Source: Prodigiosinella aquatilis
GTDB taxonomy: Bacteria; Pseudomonadota; Gammaproteobacteria; Enterobacterales; Enterobacteriaceae
Direction of reading: 5' to 3'
NCBI GenBank assembly: GCA_030388725.1
Contig: CP128857.1
Span: 1,798,001 to 1,862,000, forward strand
Length of the DNA: 64,000 bases
The notes under the pieces were generated by a model. It was not told the DNA's origin. It was given only the letters and a program-made list of their open reading frames with translations, and ran no database searches. This document shows, piece by piece, positions 1 to 7,655 of the stretch; within the stretch, counting starts at the first letter, position 1; every line of letters begins with the position of its first letter. Made by a program: the position numbers and the translations under genes.

Positions 1-108
1 GGCAGCGGTGACCGCTGACTGGGAAATGTTCAACTGAATGGCGGCCTGAGATATTTGTCCCATTTCAGCGGTGGCGACAAAATACCGGATTTGGCGCAGC
101 GTAATCAT
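1..108 (-). CDS. LysR-family transcriptional regulator (N-terminal fragment, cut by window edge)
   Basis: The reverse strand opens with ATG at 108 behind a GGAGAAA ribosome site and reads about 36 residues in the classic LysR start pattern: TLRQIRYFVATAEMGQ, then a helix-turn-helix ending QLNISQSAVT. The rest lies beyond the window. It is divergent from the pxpA operon with about 130 bp between the two starts, the usual arrangement for a LysR protein that controls its neighbour, so it is the likely regulator of the 5-oxoprolinase/permease operon. Its effector cannot be read from this fragment. Confidence 0.85.
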   Translation of the reverse strand, partial: MITLRQIRYFVATAEMGQISQAAIQLNISQSAVTAA

Positions 109-236
109 GATGTTTTCTCCGATGAACGAGCCATCTGTTTTTCAGATACTCTGCTATCTGAAAATACGTCTTTCCGAATATAAAAAATTCACTTTATATT
201 ATTTTTAAACAAATCTATCACAAATAAGAAATAATT

Positions 237-1028
237 ATGAAACGTGCAGTCGATCTTAATTCTGATATGGGTGAAAACTTTGGGCCGTGGATCATTGGTG
301 ATAGTGTTGATAAAGACATTATGTCTCTCATCAGTTCCGCCAATATCGCGACCGGTTTTCATGCCGGGGATCCCAATATCATGCGAGAGACCGTTGCATT
401 GGCAAAATATCATGAAGTGGCTATTGGCGCACATCCTGGATTTCGCGATCTGGTGGGTTTTGGTCGGCGGCATATCAATATTCAGCCACAAGAAGTGGTG
501 AACGATATTATTTATCAGCTGGGAGCGTTGCGGGAATTTTCCCATTTATATCAATTGCCATTGCAACATATCAAGCCACATGGCGCGCTTTATATGCATC
601 TGGCAAAAGATTCTCAGGCAGCACAGGTTTTTGTAGAAACCCTGCATGCATTAGCGCCAGGTCTCCTGTTGTTCTGTATGCATGGTTCGGCGGTGTGGCA
701 TGCAGCGAAAGAATCACAACATCCTGTTATCTGTGAATTTTATGGTGACCGGGATTATGACCGAAGTGGTTCAATTGTTTTCACCCGCCGGGTTGAGGCA
801 CTTGACCCGGAGCAGGCGGCGAAGAGAGTGCTGCGCGCCTGCCTGGAAGGGAAAGTTCGTACCATCGAGGGGGATGATATCCCAATTACATTTGATTCGG
901 TCTGTATTCACAGTGATACCCCCGGCGCATTGGCATTAATTAAAACCACGCGAGAAGTATTAATTAATGCTGATATTGAAATTAAATCTCCAGTAAAAGC
1001 AATTTTTAATCAGGTATCTGATAACTAA
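237..1028 (+). CDS. pxpA: LamB/YcsF family protein, 5-oxoprolinase subunit A
   Basis: This 263-residue protein belongs to the LamB/YcsF family. PxpA works with PxpB and PxpC to open 5-oxo-L-proline to glutamate at the cost of ATP. Family signatures seen are the start VDLNSDMGENFGPW, the histidine-rich NIATGFHAGDPNIM and AIGAHPGFRDLVGFGRR segments, and IKPHGALYMHL. Length is typical (about 245-260). It is the first gene of a same-strand operon with a biotin carrier, biotin carboxylase, pxpB, pxpC and a permease. The carboxylase pair is absent from the E. coli pxp cluster, so the true substrate may differ from 5-oxoproline; the family call is firm, the substrate is inference. Confidence 0.9.
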   Translation: MKRAVDLNSDMGENFGPWIIGDSVDKDIMSLISSANIATGFHAGDPNIMRETVALAKYHEVAIGAHPGFRDLVGFGRRHINIQPQEVVNDIIYQLGALREFSHLYQLPLQHIKPHGALYMHLAKDSQAAQVFVETLHALAPGLLLFCMHGSAVWHAAKESQHPVICEFYGDRDYDRSGSIVFTRRVEALDPEQAAKRVLRACLEGKVRTIEGDDIPITFDSVCIHSDTPGALALIKTTREVLINADIEIKSPVKAIFNQVSDN

Positions 1029-1047
1029 ATTAGAGGAATCATTGGTA

Positions 1048-1296
1048 ATGAAAGAATATGAAATCTGTTCTCCTTTACCCGGCATTTTCTACCGGCAACC
1101 TGCCCCGGATGTGGCAGTGTATATTGAAGAAAATGATGTAGTCACGCCAAATACGGTTATTGGTTTAATTGAAGTCATGAAACAGTTTAGTGAAATTTAT
1201 GCTGAACAGGATGGACGTCTCATTATGTTTAAGGTTTCCAATGGTGAAGCTGTTGAACCGGGACAAGTTATTGCCATCATAAAAACTGATAGATAA
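1048..1296 (+). CDS. small biotin carboxyl carrier protein (AccB-like biotinyl domain)
   Basis: An 82-residue stand-alone biotinyl/lipoyl domain. The biotin-accepting lysine is in EVMKQF (Lys45), where the usual motif is AMKM, and the C-terminal half of the domain ends GEAVEPGQVIAII. The N-terminal linker of true AccB is missing, so this is only the swinging domain. An in-frame TTG at 1042 is closer to the AGAGG at 1032-1036, but ATG at 1048 is the simpler start. It lies 19 bp after pxpA and 33 bp before the biotin carboxylase and should be the carboxyl carrier for that enzyme. Confidence 0.85.
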   Translation: MKEYEICSPLPGIFYRQPAPDVAVYIEENDVVTPNTVIGLIEVMKQFSEIYAEQDGRLIMFKVSNGEAVEPGQVIAIIKTDR

Positions 1297-1329
1297 TTAC
1301 AACAATAAAGATTTATTGCAGAGGTAGAG

Positions 1330-2718
1330 ATGAATATACCAATAAGAAAACTACTGATAGCCAATCGTGGCGAAATCGCTGTACGTATCATCCGTGCCGC
1401 CAAAAGCCTGGGTATTGCTACTGTCGCCGCCTGTAGCGAAGCGGATGCCGATTCTCTGCCTGCCCGTCTTGCCGATGAAGTTTATATTCTTGGTCCAGCC
1501 CGAGCGGATCAAAGTTATTTAAAGAGTGAAGCGCTGCTCCAGGGAGCCCGCACATGTGGTGTCGACGCTGTTCATCCGGGATATGGTTTTCTTGCCGAAA
1601 ACGCTGATTTTGCCGAGGCAGTGGAAAAGGCTGGCTACATTTTTGTCGGGCCGACGCCTGATACCATTCGTATGATGGGTGACAAGGCCGTCGCCAGACG
1701 TACTGCCCAGGCGGCGGGCGTACCCGTGGTTCCCGGCTCCGATAAGGCGCTGGACACCGTCACTGCCGCGTTACGGTGTGCAGAAGAAATTGGTTATCCG
1801 TTGCTGATCAAGGCGGCGGCTGGTGGCGGTGGGCGGGGAATCCGCATCGCTCACAATGCTGCCGATTTGACACGTGATTTCCCTATTGCTCAGAGTGAAG
1901 CCCGGGCCGCGTTCGGCTCCGGTGATGTCTATCTGGAGCATTTTATCCAGCATGCCCGGCATATCGAGGTGCAAATCCTGGGAGATGGCGAGCATGTCGT
2001 GCATTTATATGAACGAGAATGTTCGCTGCAACGGCGGCGGCAGAAAGTGTTTGAAGAAGCACCGTCTCCCGCGCTTTCCCCGACGCAACGCGAGGCGATC
2101 TGCCACAGTGCGTTACAACTGGCCCAACAGATTCGTTATCGCGGTGCCGGTACGCTGGAATATCTGTTCGATATCGCCACCGGCCGGTTCTATTTTATTG
2201 AAATGAATACTCGTATTCAGGTGGAACACCCGGTGACGGAAATGATCACCGGTGTCGATCTGGTGCAGTGGATGCTACGTATCGCTCAGGGTGAACCGCT
2301 GACGTTGGCGCAGGAGGCTATCACCATTAACGGCAGCGCCTGTGAAATGCGAATTAATGCCGAAGACCCTGATCGAGGGTTCTTCCCGTGTCCCGGCATG
2401 GTGGAAAAGCTGGTATGGCCGCAAGGCGAGGGGGTCCGGGTTGATAGTCATCTGTACAGCGGTTACCGGATTCCCGCATATTATGATTCCCTGCTAGCCA
2501 AGCTGATCGTGCATGGTCGTGATCGTCAGCAAGCTATCGCACGAGCAGAGCGGGCGTTGCATCAGCTAAAACTGACCGGTATCACGACGACACAATCACT
2601 GCATCAATGGCTGATTGCCGATCCACGTCTGCGGGCTGGGCAGTTCGATACCACTACGCTGGAAGCCTGGCTGAAAGAGCGTGTGGACACCAAGAGCCCG
2701 ATATCTCAGGAGGCCTGA
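1330..2718 (+). CDS. biotin carboxylase (AccC-like)
   Basis: A 462-residue ATP-grasp biotin carboxylase that would carboxylate the biotin on the adjacent carrier using ATP and bicarbonate. Seen: N-terminal LLIANRGEIAVRIIRAAKSLG, the AVHPGYGFLAENADFA segment, the glycine-rich ATP loop KAAAGGGGRGIR, the HIEVQILGD stretch, the ERECSLQRRRQKVFEEAPS block, and the catalytic EMNTRIQVEHPVTEMITGVDLV segment. Length is that of AccC (about 449). As a second copy in a pxp operon it is probably not the housekeeping fatty-acid enzyme. The gene ends 1 bp before the pxpB start, implying coupled translation. Confidence 0.92.
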   Translation: MNIPIRKLLIANRGEIAVRIIRAAKSLGIATVAACSEADADSLPARLADEVYILGPARADQSYLKSEALLQGARTCGVDAVHPGYGFLAENADFAEAVEKAGYIFVGPTPDTIRMMGDKAVARRTAQAAGVPVVPGSDKALDTVTAALRCAEEIGYPLLIKAAAGGGGRGIRIAHNAADLTRDFPIAQSEARAAFGSGDVYLEHFIQHARHIEVQILGDGEHVVHLYERECSLQRRRQKVFEEAPSPALSPTQREAICHSALQLAQQIRYRGAGTLEYLFDIATGRFYFIEMNTRIQVEHPVTEMITGVDLVQWMLRIAQGEPLTLAQEAITINGSACEMRINAEDPDRGFFPCPGMVEKLVWPQGEGVRVDSHLYSGYRIPAYYDSLLAKLIVHGRDRQQAIARAERALHQLKLTGITTTQSLHQWLIADPRLRAGQFDTTTLEAWLKERVDTKSPISQEA

Positions 2719-2719
2719 T

Positions 2720-3601
2720 ATGGAAAACGCCACAATACGCTACACCTTCGGTGGGGATGAGCATCTATTCGCTGAAGTAGATGAATCGATGTCTCTACCC
2801 GCATTCTTCCGTGGGATGGCGATTACCCGCGCTATGGAGCGACAGGCCATTCCCGGCATACTGGATATTTGTCTGGCCAATGCGTCCTTTCAGATTCGCT
2901 TTAATCCGGACATCATCGCGCCGCAGGCATTGCTGGAGGCGGTGCAGCAGGCAGAAAACCAGGCACAGACGGTTAATCGGCTTGAAACCCGCATCATTGA
3001 AATTCCGGTGTTATATGACGACCCCTGGACGCGGGAAACGCTGATGCGTTTTCGGGATCGTCATCAGGATCCCACCGTAACCGATCTGGAATACGCGGCA
3101 CGCAGTAATGGCTATCCAGATGTTGCGGCTTTCATCGCCGCCCACAGTGGTACGCCGTGGTTTGTCTCCATGGTGGGGTTTGTCGCCGGATTACCCTTCA
3201 TGTTTCAGATGGTGGAACGGGCACAGCAGATTGAGGTACCGAAATACTTGCGACCGCGCACTGACACGCCTCGGCTGTCAGTGGGGCACGGCGGCTGTTT
3301 CGGCTGTATCTATTCGGTACGGGGCGCGGGTGGTTATCAGTTATTTGGTGTGACACCGGCACCTATCTATGACCCAGAACAGCGGTTGGATTACTTCAGC
3401 GAGTTACTGGTGTTTTTCCGGACTGGCGACATCGTACAGTTCAAGCCCATCGATCAACTCGCTTATGAGCAGGCCATCCATGAGGTGGAGGACGGAACGT
3501 TCCGTCTGCGTATTCGTCCGGTTACTTTTGAGCTGGATAAATTTGCCGCCGATCCTACGGGGTACAAGCACTATCTTCAGGAGGTTCTGTATGCAGATTA
3601 A
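2720..3601 (+). CDS. pxpB: 5-oxoprolinase subunit B / allophanate-hydrolase subunit 1 family (KipI-like)
   Basis: This 293-residue KipI/PxpB-family protein starts at ATG 2720, behind the AGGAGG-like site at 2708-2713 inside the end of the carboxylase gene. Family marks are VSMVGFVAGLPFM, the basic RTDTPRLSVGHGGCFG region and the late LFGVTPAPIYD segment. It is longer at the N-terminus than E. coli PxpB (218). PxpB and PxpC form a heterodimer that activates the substrate with ATP. KipI- and KipA-type domains also form the carboxyltransferase part of urea carboxylase, which gives a reason for the neighbouring biotin genes. It overlaps pxpC by 11 bp. Confidence 0.88.
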   Translation: MENATIRYTFGGDEHLFAEVDESMSLPAFFRGMAITRAMERQAIPGILDICLANASFQIRFNPDIIAPQALLEAVQQAENQAQTVNRLETRIIEIPVLYDDPWTRETLMRFRDRHQDPTVTDLEYAARSNGYPDVAAFIAAHSGTPWFVSMVGFVAGLPFMFQMVERAQQIEVPKYLRPRTDTPRLSVGHGGCFGCIYSVRGAGGYQLFGVTPAPIYDPEQRLDYFSELLVFFRTGDIVQFKPIDQLAYEQAIHEVEDGTFRLRIRPVTFELDKFAADPTGYKHYLQEVLYAD

Positions 3602-4568
3602 TGTCCTCAAACCCGGGCTGGCAACATCGGTACAGGATACCGGCCGGGAAGGGTATTACCATCTTGGTATCCCGCCATCAGGCGGGCTGGATCAGTATTC
3701 TCTGCGTATGGCCAATCTGTTGGTGGGGAACCCGCAACAGGCCGCAGTACTGGAATTAACCTTGCTGGGACCGGAACTGGAGTTTACCGGTGATGGGCTG
3801 GTGGCATTGTGTGGTGCGTCGATGAAACCAAAGCTCGACGGTACAGAGATGCCGATGCATACCGCTTTCAGCGTGAAGGCTGGGCAGATATTGCGTTTCG
3901 ATTACGCCGTGGCAGGCTGCCGCAGCTATCTGGCGGTAGCCGGAGGGATTGACGTGCCACAAGCCCTGGGCAGCCGTTCCACCTATACGTTAGGGGCGTT
4001 GGGGGGGTATCAGGGACGCCGTTTGATGATTAACGATACGCTGGCGGTTGGGATGGCAGGGATGAAGGCAAAGGCAGGCGCTAGCGTGCCTGACGATTTC
4101 ATTCCAACATTTGCCAAAGCGGTCGAGCTGCGCATGGTGACCGGGTTGTACATTCATCGTTTAACAGCCGCGGCGGTAGCACAATTTTTTGCTGATAGCT
4201 GGTCCGTGGGTACCGAAGCCGATCGTATCGGTTATCGGTTGAAAGGCGGCGCACCACTGGTGTTTGAGCCCCGCACGCCGCCTTTTGGCGCGGGATCGGA
4301 TCCTTCCAATATCGTTGATGCCTGCTATCCGATCGGGTCTGTTCAGGTTCCCGGTGGTCTGGAGCCGATTATTCTGTTACGTGACGCGGTTTCTGGTGGT
4401 GGCTACATGACGCTGGGCACGGTTATCAGTGCCGATCTGGATAGTGTCGGGCAGTTACAACCGCATAACCAGGTACGTTTTGTGCCGGTCAGTCTTGAAG
4501 AAGCACTGGTGGCCCGACAGCAATACCAAAACCGTTTGCAGCGGTTGGAGCAGCTTTTCATAGCGTGA
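3591..4568 (+). CDS. pxpC: 5-oxoprolinase subunit C / allophanate-hydrolase subunit 2 family (KipA-like)
   Basis: A 325-residue KipA/PxpC protein. The chosen start is ATG 3591 after AGGAGG at 3579-3584, because the protein then begins MQINVLKPGLATSVQDTGR, the conserved family start; the longer frame to the left is only overlap with pxpB. Further marks are GYYHLGIPPSGGLDQYSLRMAN, YLAVAGGIDVPQALGSRST and TPPFGAGSDPSNI. Length matches E. coli PxpC (about 310). It pairs with the upstream PxpB. A gap of about 100 bp separates it from the permease. Confidence 0.9.
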   Translation: MQINVLKPGLATSVQDTGREGYYHLGIPPSGGLDQYSLRMANLLVGNPQQAAVLELTLLGPELEFTGDGLVALCGASMKPKLDGTEMPMHTAFSVKAGQILRFDYAVAGCRSYLAVAGGIDVPQALGSRSTYTLGALGGYQGRRLMINDTLAVGMAGMKAKAGASVPDDFIPTFAKAVELRMVTGLYIHRLTAAAVAQFFADSWSVGTEADRIGYRLKGGAPLVFEPRTPPFGAGSDPSNIVDACYPIGSVQVPGGLEPIILLRDAVSGGGYMTLGTVISADLDSVGQLQPHNQVRFVPVSLEEALVARQQYQNRLQRLEQLFIA

Positions 4569-4670
4569 TCTTCTAATTCATCCGAATGTTTTTTGTCAGT
4601 TTTGGTTCTGCCCAAACTGCGGATTTTTTCGACCTTAAATGATGTTCAACCGCGTATCCGGAGGTTTGCA

Positions 4671-5981
4671 ATGGCTGATTTATCCCATGAGCAAGAGGCC
4701 TATTCCGCCATTTCCGCTGAAACCGTGACTGGGGCAGAGCGAATGGGAAAACTGTCTCTGACTATGGCCTGGTGGGCAGTATGCAGTGCCATTTTCTACA
4801 TTGTGGTCGGGGCGTCGCTGGCACTGAGCTATGGCGCGAAAAACGCCATCATTGGTATGGCACTATCGGTGGTGAGCTATGGTCTGGTTAATGGGACGAT
4901 CAGCCGTTTTGCCATCCGCAGCGGATTGTCGGTAGCCCTGTTTTCCAATCTGCTGTTCGGCCGTATGGGGTCAGCGCTTGCCACGCTGATTTTCTTCTCT
5001 ACTGCCATTTACTATGCGGTGTTTGAAGGGTCGGTTATCGCCTTTGCCATCAATCATCTGTTCCCACAAGTAGCTTATCACTGGGCGGCGCTGGTGGTGG
5101 TGCTTTACAGCGTGCCGCTGATTTTCGGTAGCGTGCAGCACTGGCTGGATAAATTCAACGGTGTGCTGTTGCCGTTCTATCTTATCGGCCTGCTACTTAC
5201 GGTCCTGGTGTCCATTAATCATTATGGTTATCAGCCACAGTGGCTGGAATTCGGGCCGGCTTCCCCTCCAGCTAATGGGTGGTGGAATTGCTTCACTTAC
5301 TACATGGGGGTATGGGTCTTGATGATGTATACCTTTGATTATGCCAGGTTTGGTAAAAAGGATGACAGCCATTACCATGCACGGTTCAACTTTGGCATGC
5401 CATTTTATCTCATCACCTTTTTGCTGAATGGTATAGCCGGAATTTATCTGGTCAGTAGCGTGGCCCACCAAGGTGGTGTCAGTGAAACGGCGGTGGTGGT
5501 GGCGATCCTGAATTTACTGGGGTTATGGGGGTTACTGTTTGTCTGGATTACTCAAACCCGTATCAACACTGCCAACTACTATCTGGCAACGGTAAATATG
5601 CAGGTATTTTTCGATCGGTTGTTACGTATTCGCTATCGCAAAATAGTCTGGGCCTGTGTGGTTGGTGTGGCGGTATATGTATTGATGCTGGCCGATATCT
5701 TTGCCTATATTCTGCAAGCGCTGGCCTATCAGGGTGTCTTTGTTGTGGCATGGGTTGGTGTGGCGTTAGGGCATATTTTTTCCGCTCGCCAGTTTTCGTC
5801 GTTACCTAAACCTACGGAAAAAACCGTCAACCTGCATGGGCTGAGCGCCTGGTTTCTCAGTGTGGTCGCGGGTATTGTGCTGATGCATGGCAGCACGCTG
5901 TGGCAATCATTTTCTGCTCCGGTGACGTTTCTGACCGCGCTGGTGCTGTACTGCGTTTGGCCACGTAGCCAGCAGGTTTAA
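4671..5981 (+). CDS. NCS1-family nucleobase/amide permease
   Basis: A 436-residue membrane protein with about 12 hydrophobic helices. The start at ATG 4671 follows GGAGG at 4660-4664; a longer frame lacks a ribosome site. The cytoplasmic N-terminus (SAETVTGAERMGKLSLTMAWW) and following helices look like cytosine/allantoin permeases of the NCS1 family (CodB, PucI type), which co-transport a heterocyclic amide with H+ or Na+. As the last gene of the pxp-type operon it most likely imports the lactam or cyclic amide that the enzymes open. The exact substrate is unknown. Confidence 0.8.
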   Translation: MADLSHEQEAYSAISAETVTGAERMGKLSLTMAWWAVCSAIFYIVVGASLALSYGAKNAIIGMALSVVSYGLVNGTISRFAIRSGLSVALFSNLLFGRMGSALATLIFFSTAIYYAVFEGSVIAFAINHLFPQVAYHWAALVVVLYSVPLIFGSVQHWLDKFNGVLLPFYLIGLLLTVLVSINHYGYQPQWLEFGPASPPANGWWNCFTYYMGVWVLMMYTFDYARFGKKDDSHYHARFNFGMPFYLITFLLNGIAGIYLVSSVAHQGGVSETAVVVAILNLLGLWGLLFVWITQTRINTANYYLATVNMQVFFDRLLRIRYRKIVWACVVGVAVYVLMLADIFAYILQALAYQGVFVVAWVGVALGHIFSARQFSSLPKPTEKTVNLHGLSAWFLSVVAGIVLMHGSTLWQSFSAPVTFLTALVLYCVWPRSQQV

Positions 5982-6077
5982 TTAATGGCATAAGATCAAT
6001 GATGGGCACGGACCATAGGCAGGGATGCCTGTGCCTTATACTGGTGAGGGTACTCTGCATAATTTTAATCATACGGA

Positions 6078-6084
6078 CTTGAAA
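6078..6084 (+). promoter_or_regulatory. candidate sigma-32 -35 element of agsA
   Basis: CTTGAAA is an exact match to the heat-shock sigma-32 -35 consensus and lies about 100 bp before the small heat-shock gene. The -10 region 10-15 bp further on (CACTATTA) is only a weak match to CCCCATNT, so the promoter call rests on the -35 element and on the heat-shock function of the gene. Confidence 0.45.
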
Positions 6085-6148
6085 GTCTCACAATCACTAT
6101 TATCTTATTGAGTGAGGGCAAGACAATTTCGTTGCCTTGCGGTTTGCA

Positions 6149-6178
6149 CTTTTGAATGTGTATTTTGCGATTCAGGAG
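6149..6178 (+). promoter_or_regulatory. candidate fourU RNA thermometer over the agsA ribosome site
   Basis: CTTTTGAAT (6149-6157) can pair along all nine positions with ATTCAGGAG (6170-6178) around a 12-nt loop. Four consecutive U residues face AGGA of the Shine-Dalgarno sequence with two internal U-G wobbles. This is the defining geometry of fourU thermometers, first described in Salmonella agsA, an orthologue of the gene that follows. Heating would melt this weak helix and free the ribosome site. The pairing is directly visible; the temperature response is inference. Confidence 0.7.
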
Positions 6179-6185
6179 GTTAACC

Positions 6186-6647
6186 ATGGCATTCAAATCA
6201 GTGTCTTTATTTCCGGCGTTTGCCGATTCACTCTTCTCTGACCGATTTGACCGTATAGACCGGTTGTTCAGCCAGCTGACAGGCGATACGCCTTTATCCG
6301 TCACGCCGTCTTATGACATCCGCCGACTCGACGATACCCACTACGACATCACACTCAGTGTACCTGGCTGGCGTGATGAAGATCTGGAAGTCAGCATCAA
6401 CAATGGGCAACTGCTTATTTCCGGTAAACACAAAGAAGAAACGTCCACGAAGGAGAAAGATGGCTGGCTGCATTGTGGTATCAGCCGTAGTGACTTTAGT
6501 GTTCGTTATTCGCTGCCGGATCATGTCAAAGTTGAAGGCGCGCATCTGGACAGTGGATTACTGACAGTAAACCTGCTGCAGGAAATCAAGGAAGATGAAA
6601 AACCGAAAAAAATTGCTATTGAAAAACATCATGAGAGCGTTTCATAG
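6186..6647 (+). CDS. agsA: AgsA-type small heat-shock protein (Hsp20 family)
   Basis: A 153-residue alpha-crystallin-domain chaperone, start ATG 6186 behind AGGAGG. It prevents aggregation of unfolded proteins in the cytoplasm. The N-terminus (FPAFADSLFSDRFDRIDRLF, then SQLTGDTP) is nearly the same as Salmonella AgsA, closer than to IbpA or IbpB. The crystallin domain runs from about residue 40 (SYDIRRLDDTHYDITLSVPG) to the GLL tripeptide near residue 128, followed by a lysine-rich tail (EKPKKIAIEKHHES). It is a single-gene unit with a sigma-32-like -35 box, a candidate thermometer and its own terminator. Confidence 0.9.
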   Translation: MAFKSVSLFPAFADSLFSDRFDRIDRLFSQLTGDTPLSVTPSYDIRRLDDTHYDITLSVPGWRDEDLEVSINNGQLLISGKHKEETSTKEKDGWLHCGISRSDFSVRYSLPDHVKVEGAHLDSGLLTVNLLQEIKEDEKPKKIAIEKHHESVS

Positions 6648-6748
6648 ATACCAACGGATGATGTGCATTGGCACTAAGCGTTAAAAAGTATTGATATCAC
6701 TGCTATGGCTCCGGTAGTTGCCGGGGCTTGTTACAAGGTATCTATCAT

Positions 6749-6788
6749 CACACCATTCACTGGTTGATAGTGAATGGTGTGTTTTTTA
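6749..6788 (+). terminator. Rho-independent terminator after agsA
   Basis: A 12-bp stem ACACCATTCACT / AGTGAATGGTGT (6750-6761 with 6769-6780) is followed directly by GTTTTTTATTTT. It lies about 100 bp after the agsA stop. Confidence 0.85.
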
Positions 6789-6834
6789 TTTTCACCTCAT
6801 TTTGAGGCCGGTAATCCGGTGTTATGTCTGGTCA

Positions 6835-7005
6835 TTAGTGTTGTAGAGTAAACGGCTCGGCTTCCTGAGAGGAAAGCACCGGGCGGGTAGCTGTTCCCGG
6901 AGATAGCGGTTTAACGGTGTCATGTGGTTGCGAATTGCTACAGGCAGCGAGTAGCAGGGATACCGACACCGCTGTTGCCGCGAGGGGAAAACGAGTCAGG
7001 CTCAC
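6835..7005 (-). CDS. small hypothetical lipoprotein
   Basis: A 56-residue frame on the minus strand, start GTG at 7005, eight bases after AAGGAG. It begins MSLTRFPLAATAVSVSLLLA and continues with Cys22: a lipoprotein signal with lipobox LLAAC, so the mature lipidated peptide is only about 35 residues, rich in Ser, Pro and Thr. The residue after the cysteine is Ser, which predicts outer-membrane sorting. I do not recognise a family. The strong ribosome site and the textbook signal peptide argue that it is real; short enterobacterial lipoproteins of this kind are often missed. Confidence 0.7.
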   Translation of the reverse strand: MSLTRFPLAATAVSVSLLLAACSNSQPHDTVKPLSPGTATRPVLSSQEAEPFTLQH

Positions 7006-7236
7006 GTTCAATACTCCTTGTTATTCAATGTTTTTTTCTGCTAAGGAGGTTAAGCGTAGTCAATCATTCGACATAAAAAACGGAGCGGGATCAAAGTATT
7101 ATAAAAATGAACCGATGTTTTATTTATTGAATTTATTCTGCGGGGTTGAACAGAAACGATCTGAGCGCAATTTTCACTTTTCTGTGGGCACATTTCTGTT
7201 AAAAATAGGGATTGTCCAACGGAATGAAAATAAAGT

Positions 7237-7578
7237 ATGTCGCTGCTTATCAAAGCTGTTCTTGGTGCACTTGTTGTTTTGTTGATTGGTGTACTGGCAA
7301 AAACACGTAATTACTATATCGCCGGGCTGATTCCCCTATTTCCTACTTTTGCCCTTATTGCACATTATATTGTGGGTGCTGAACGCGGAATAGATGCGTT
7401 GCGCGCGACGATCCTTTTTGGTATCTGGTCGGTCATTCCCTATCTTATCTATCTCATTTCCCTGTACTACTTGACGACGATGATGCGCCTTCCGCAGGCA
7501 CTCATCGCCGCTGTGGTGTGCTGGAGTGTTTCTGCCGCATTGTTGATTAAAATGTGGAGTTGGTATCACGCCGTATAG
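7237..7578 (+). CDS. glpM: GlpM family inner-membrane protein
   Basis: A 113-residue protein with four hydrophobic helices, nearly identical in pattern to E. coli GlpM: start SLLIKAVLGALVVLLIGVLA, then KTRNYYIAGLIPLFPTFALI, AERGIDALRATILF and MRLPQALIAA. GlpM was named from Pseudomonas alginate work; its biochemical role is not settled. It stands alone, followed by the convergent GlxA-type regulator. Confidence 0.88.
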   Translation: MSLLIKAVLGALVVLLIGVLAKTRNYYIAGLIPLFPTFALIAHYIVGAERGIDALRATILFGIWSVIPYLIYLISLYYLTTMMRLPQALIAAVVCWSVSAALLIKMWSWYHAV

Positions 7579-7655
7579 TATGACCGTAACCGGCGTGTAA
7601 CCCGATACCAGACATTACAGATCAGTGGCACCTGTCGCGCTATAGTTTTCGGCAG

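Noticed and set aside
189..545. 118-codon minus-strand frame opposite pxpA
   Set aside because: It is the complement of a well-supported gene and shows no domain.
3369..3590. N-terminal extension of the pxpC reading frame
   Set aside because: It lies wholly inside pxpB in another frame. The family start and AGGAGG site are at 3591.
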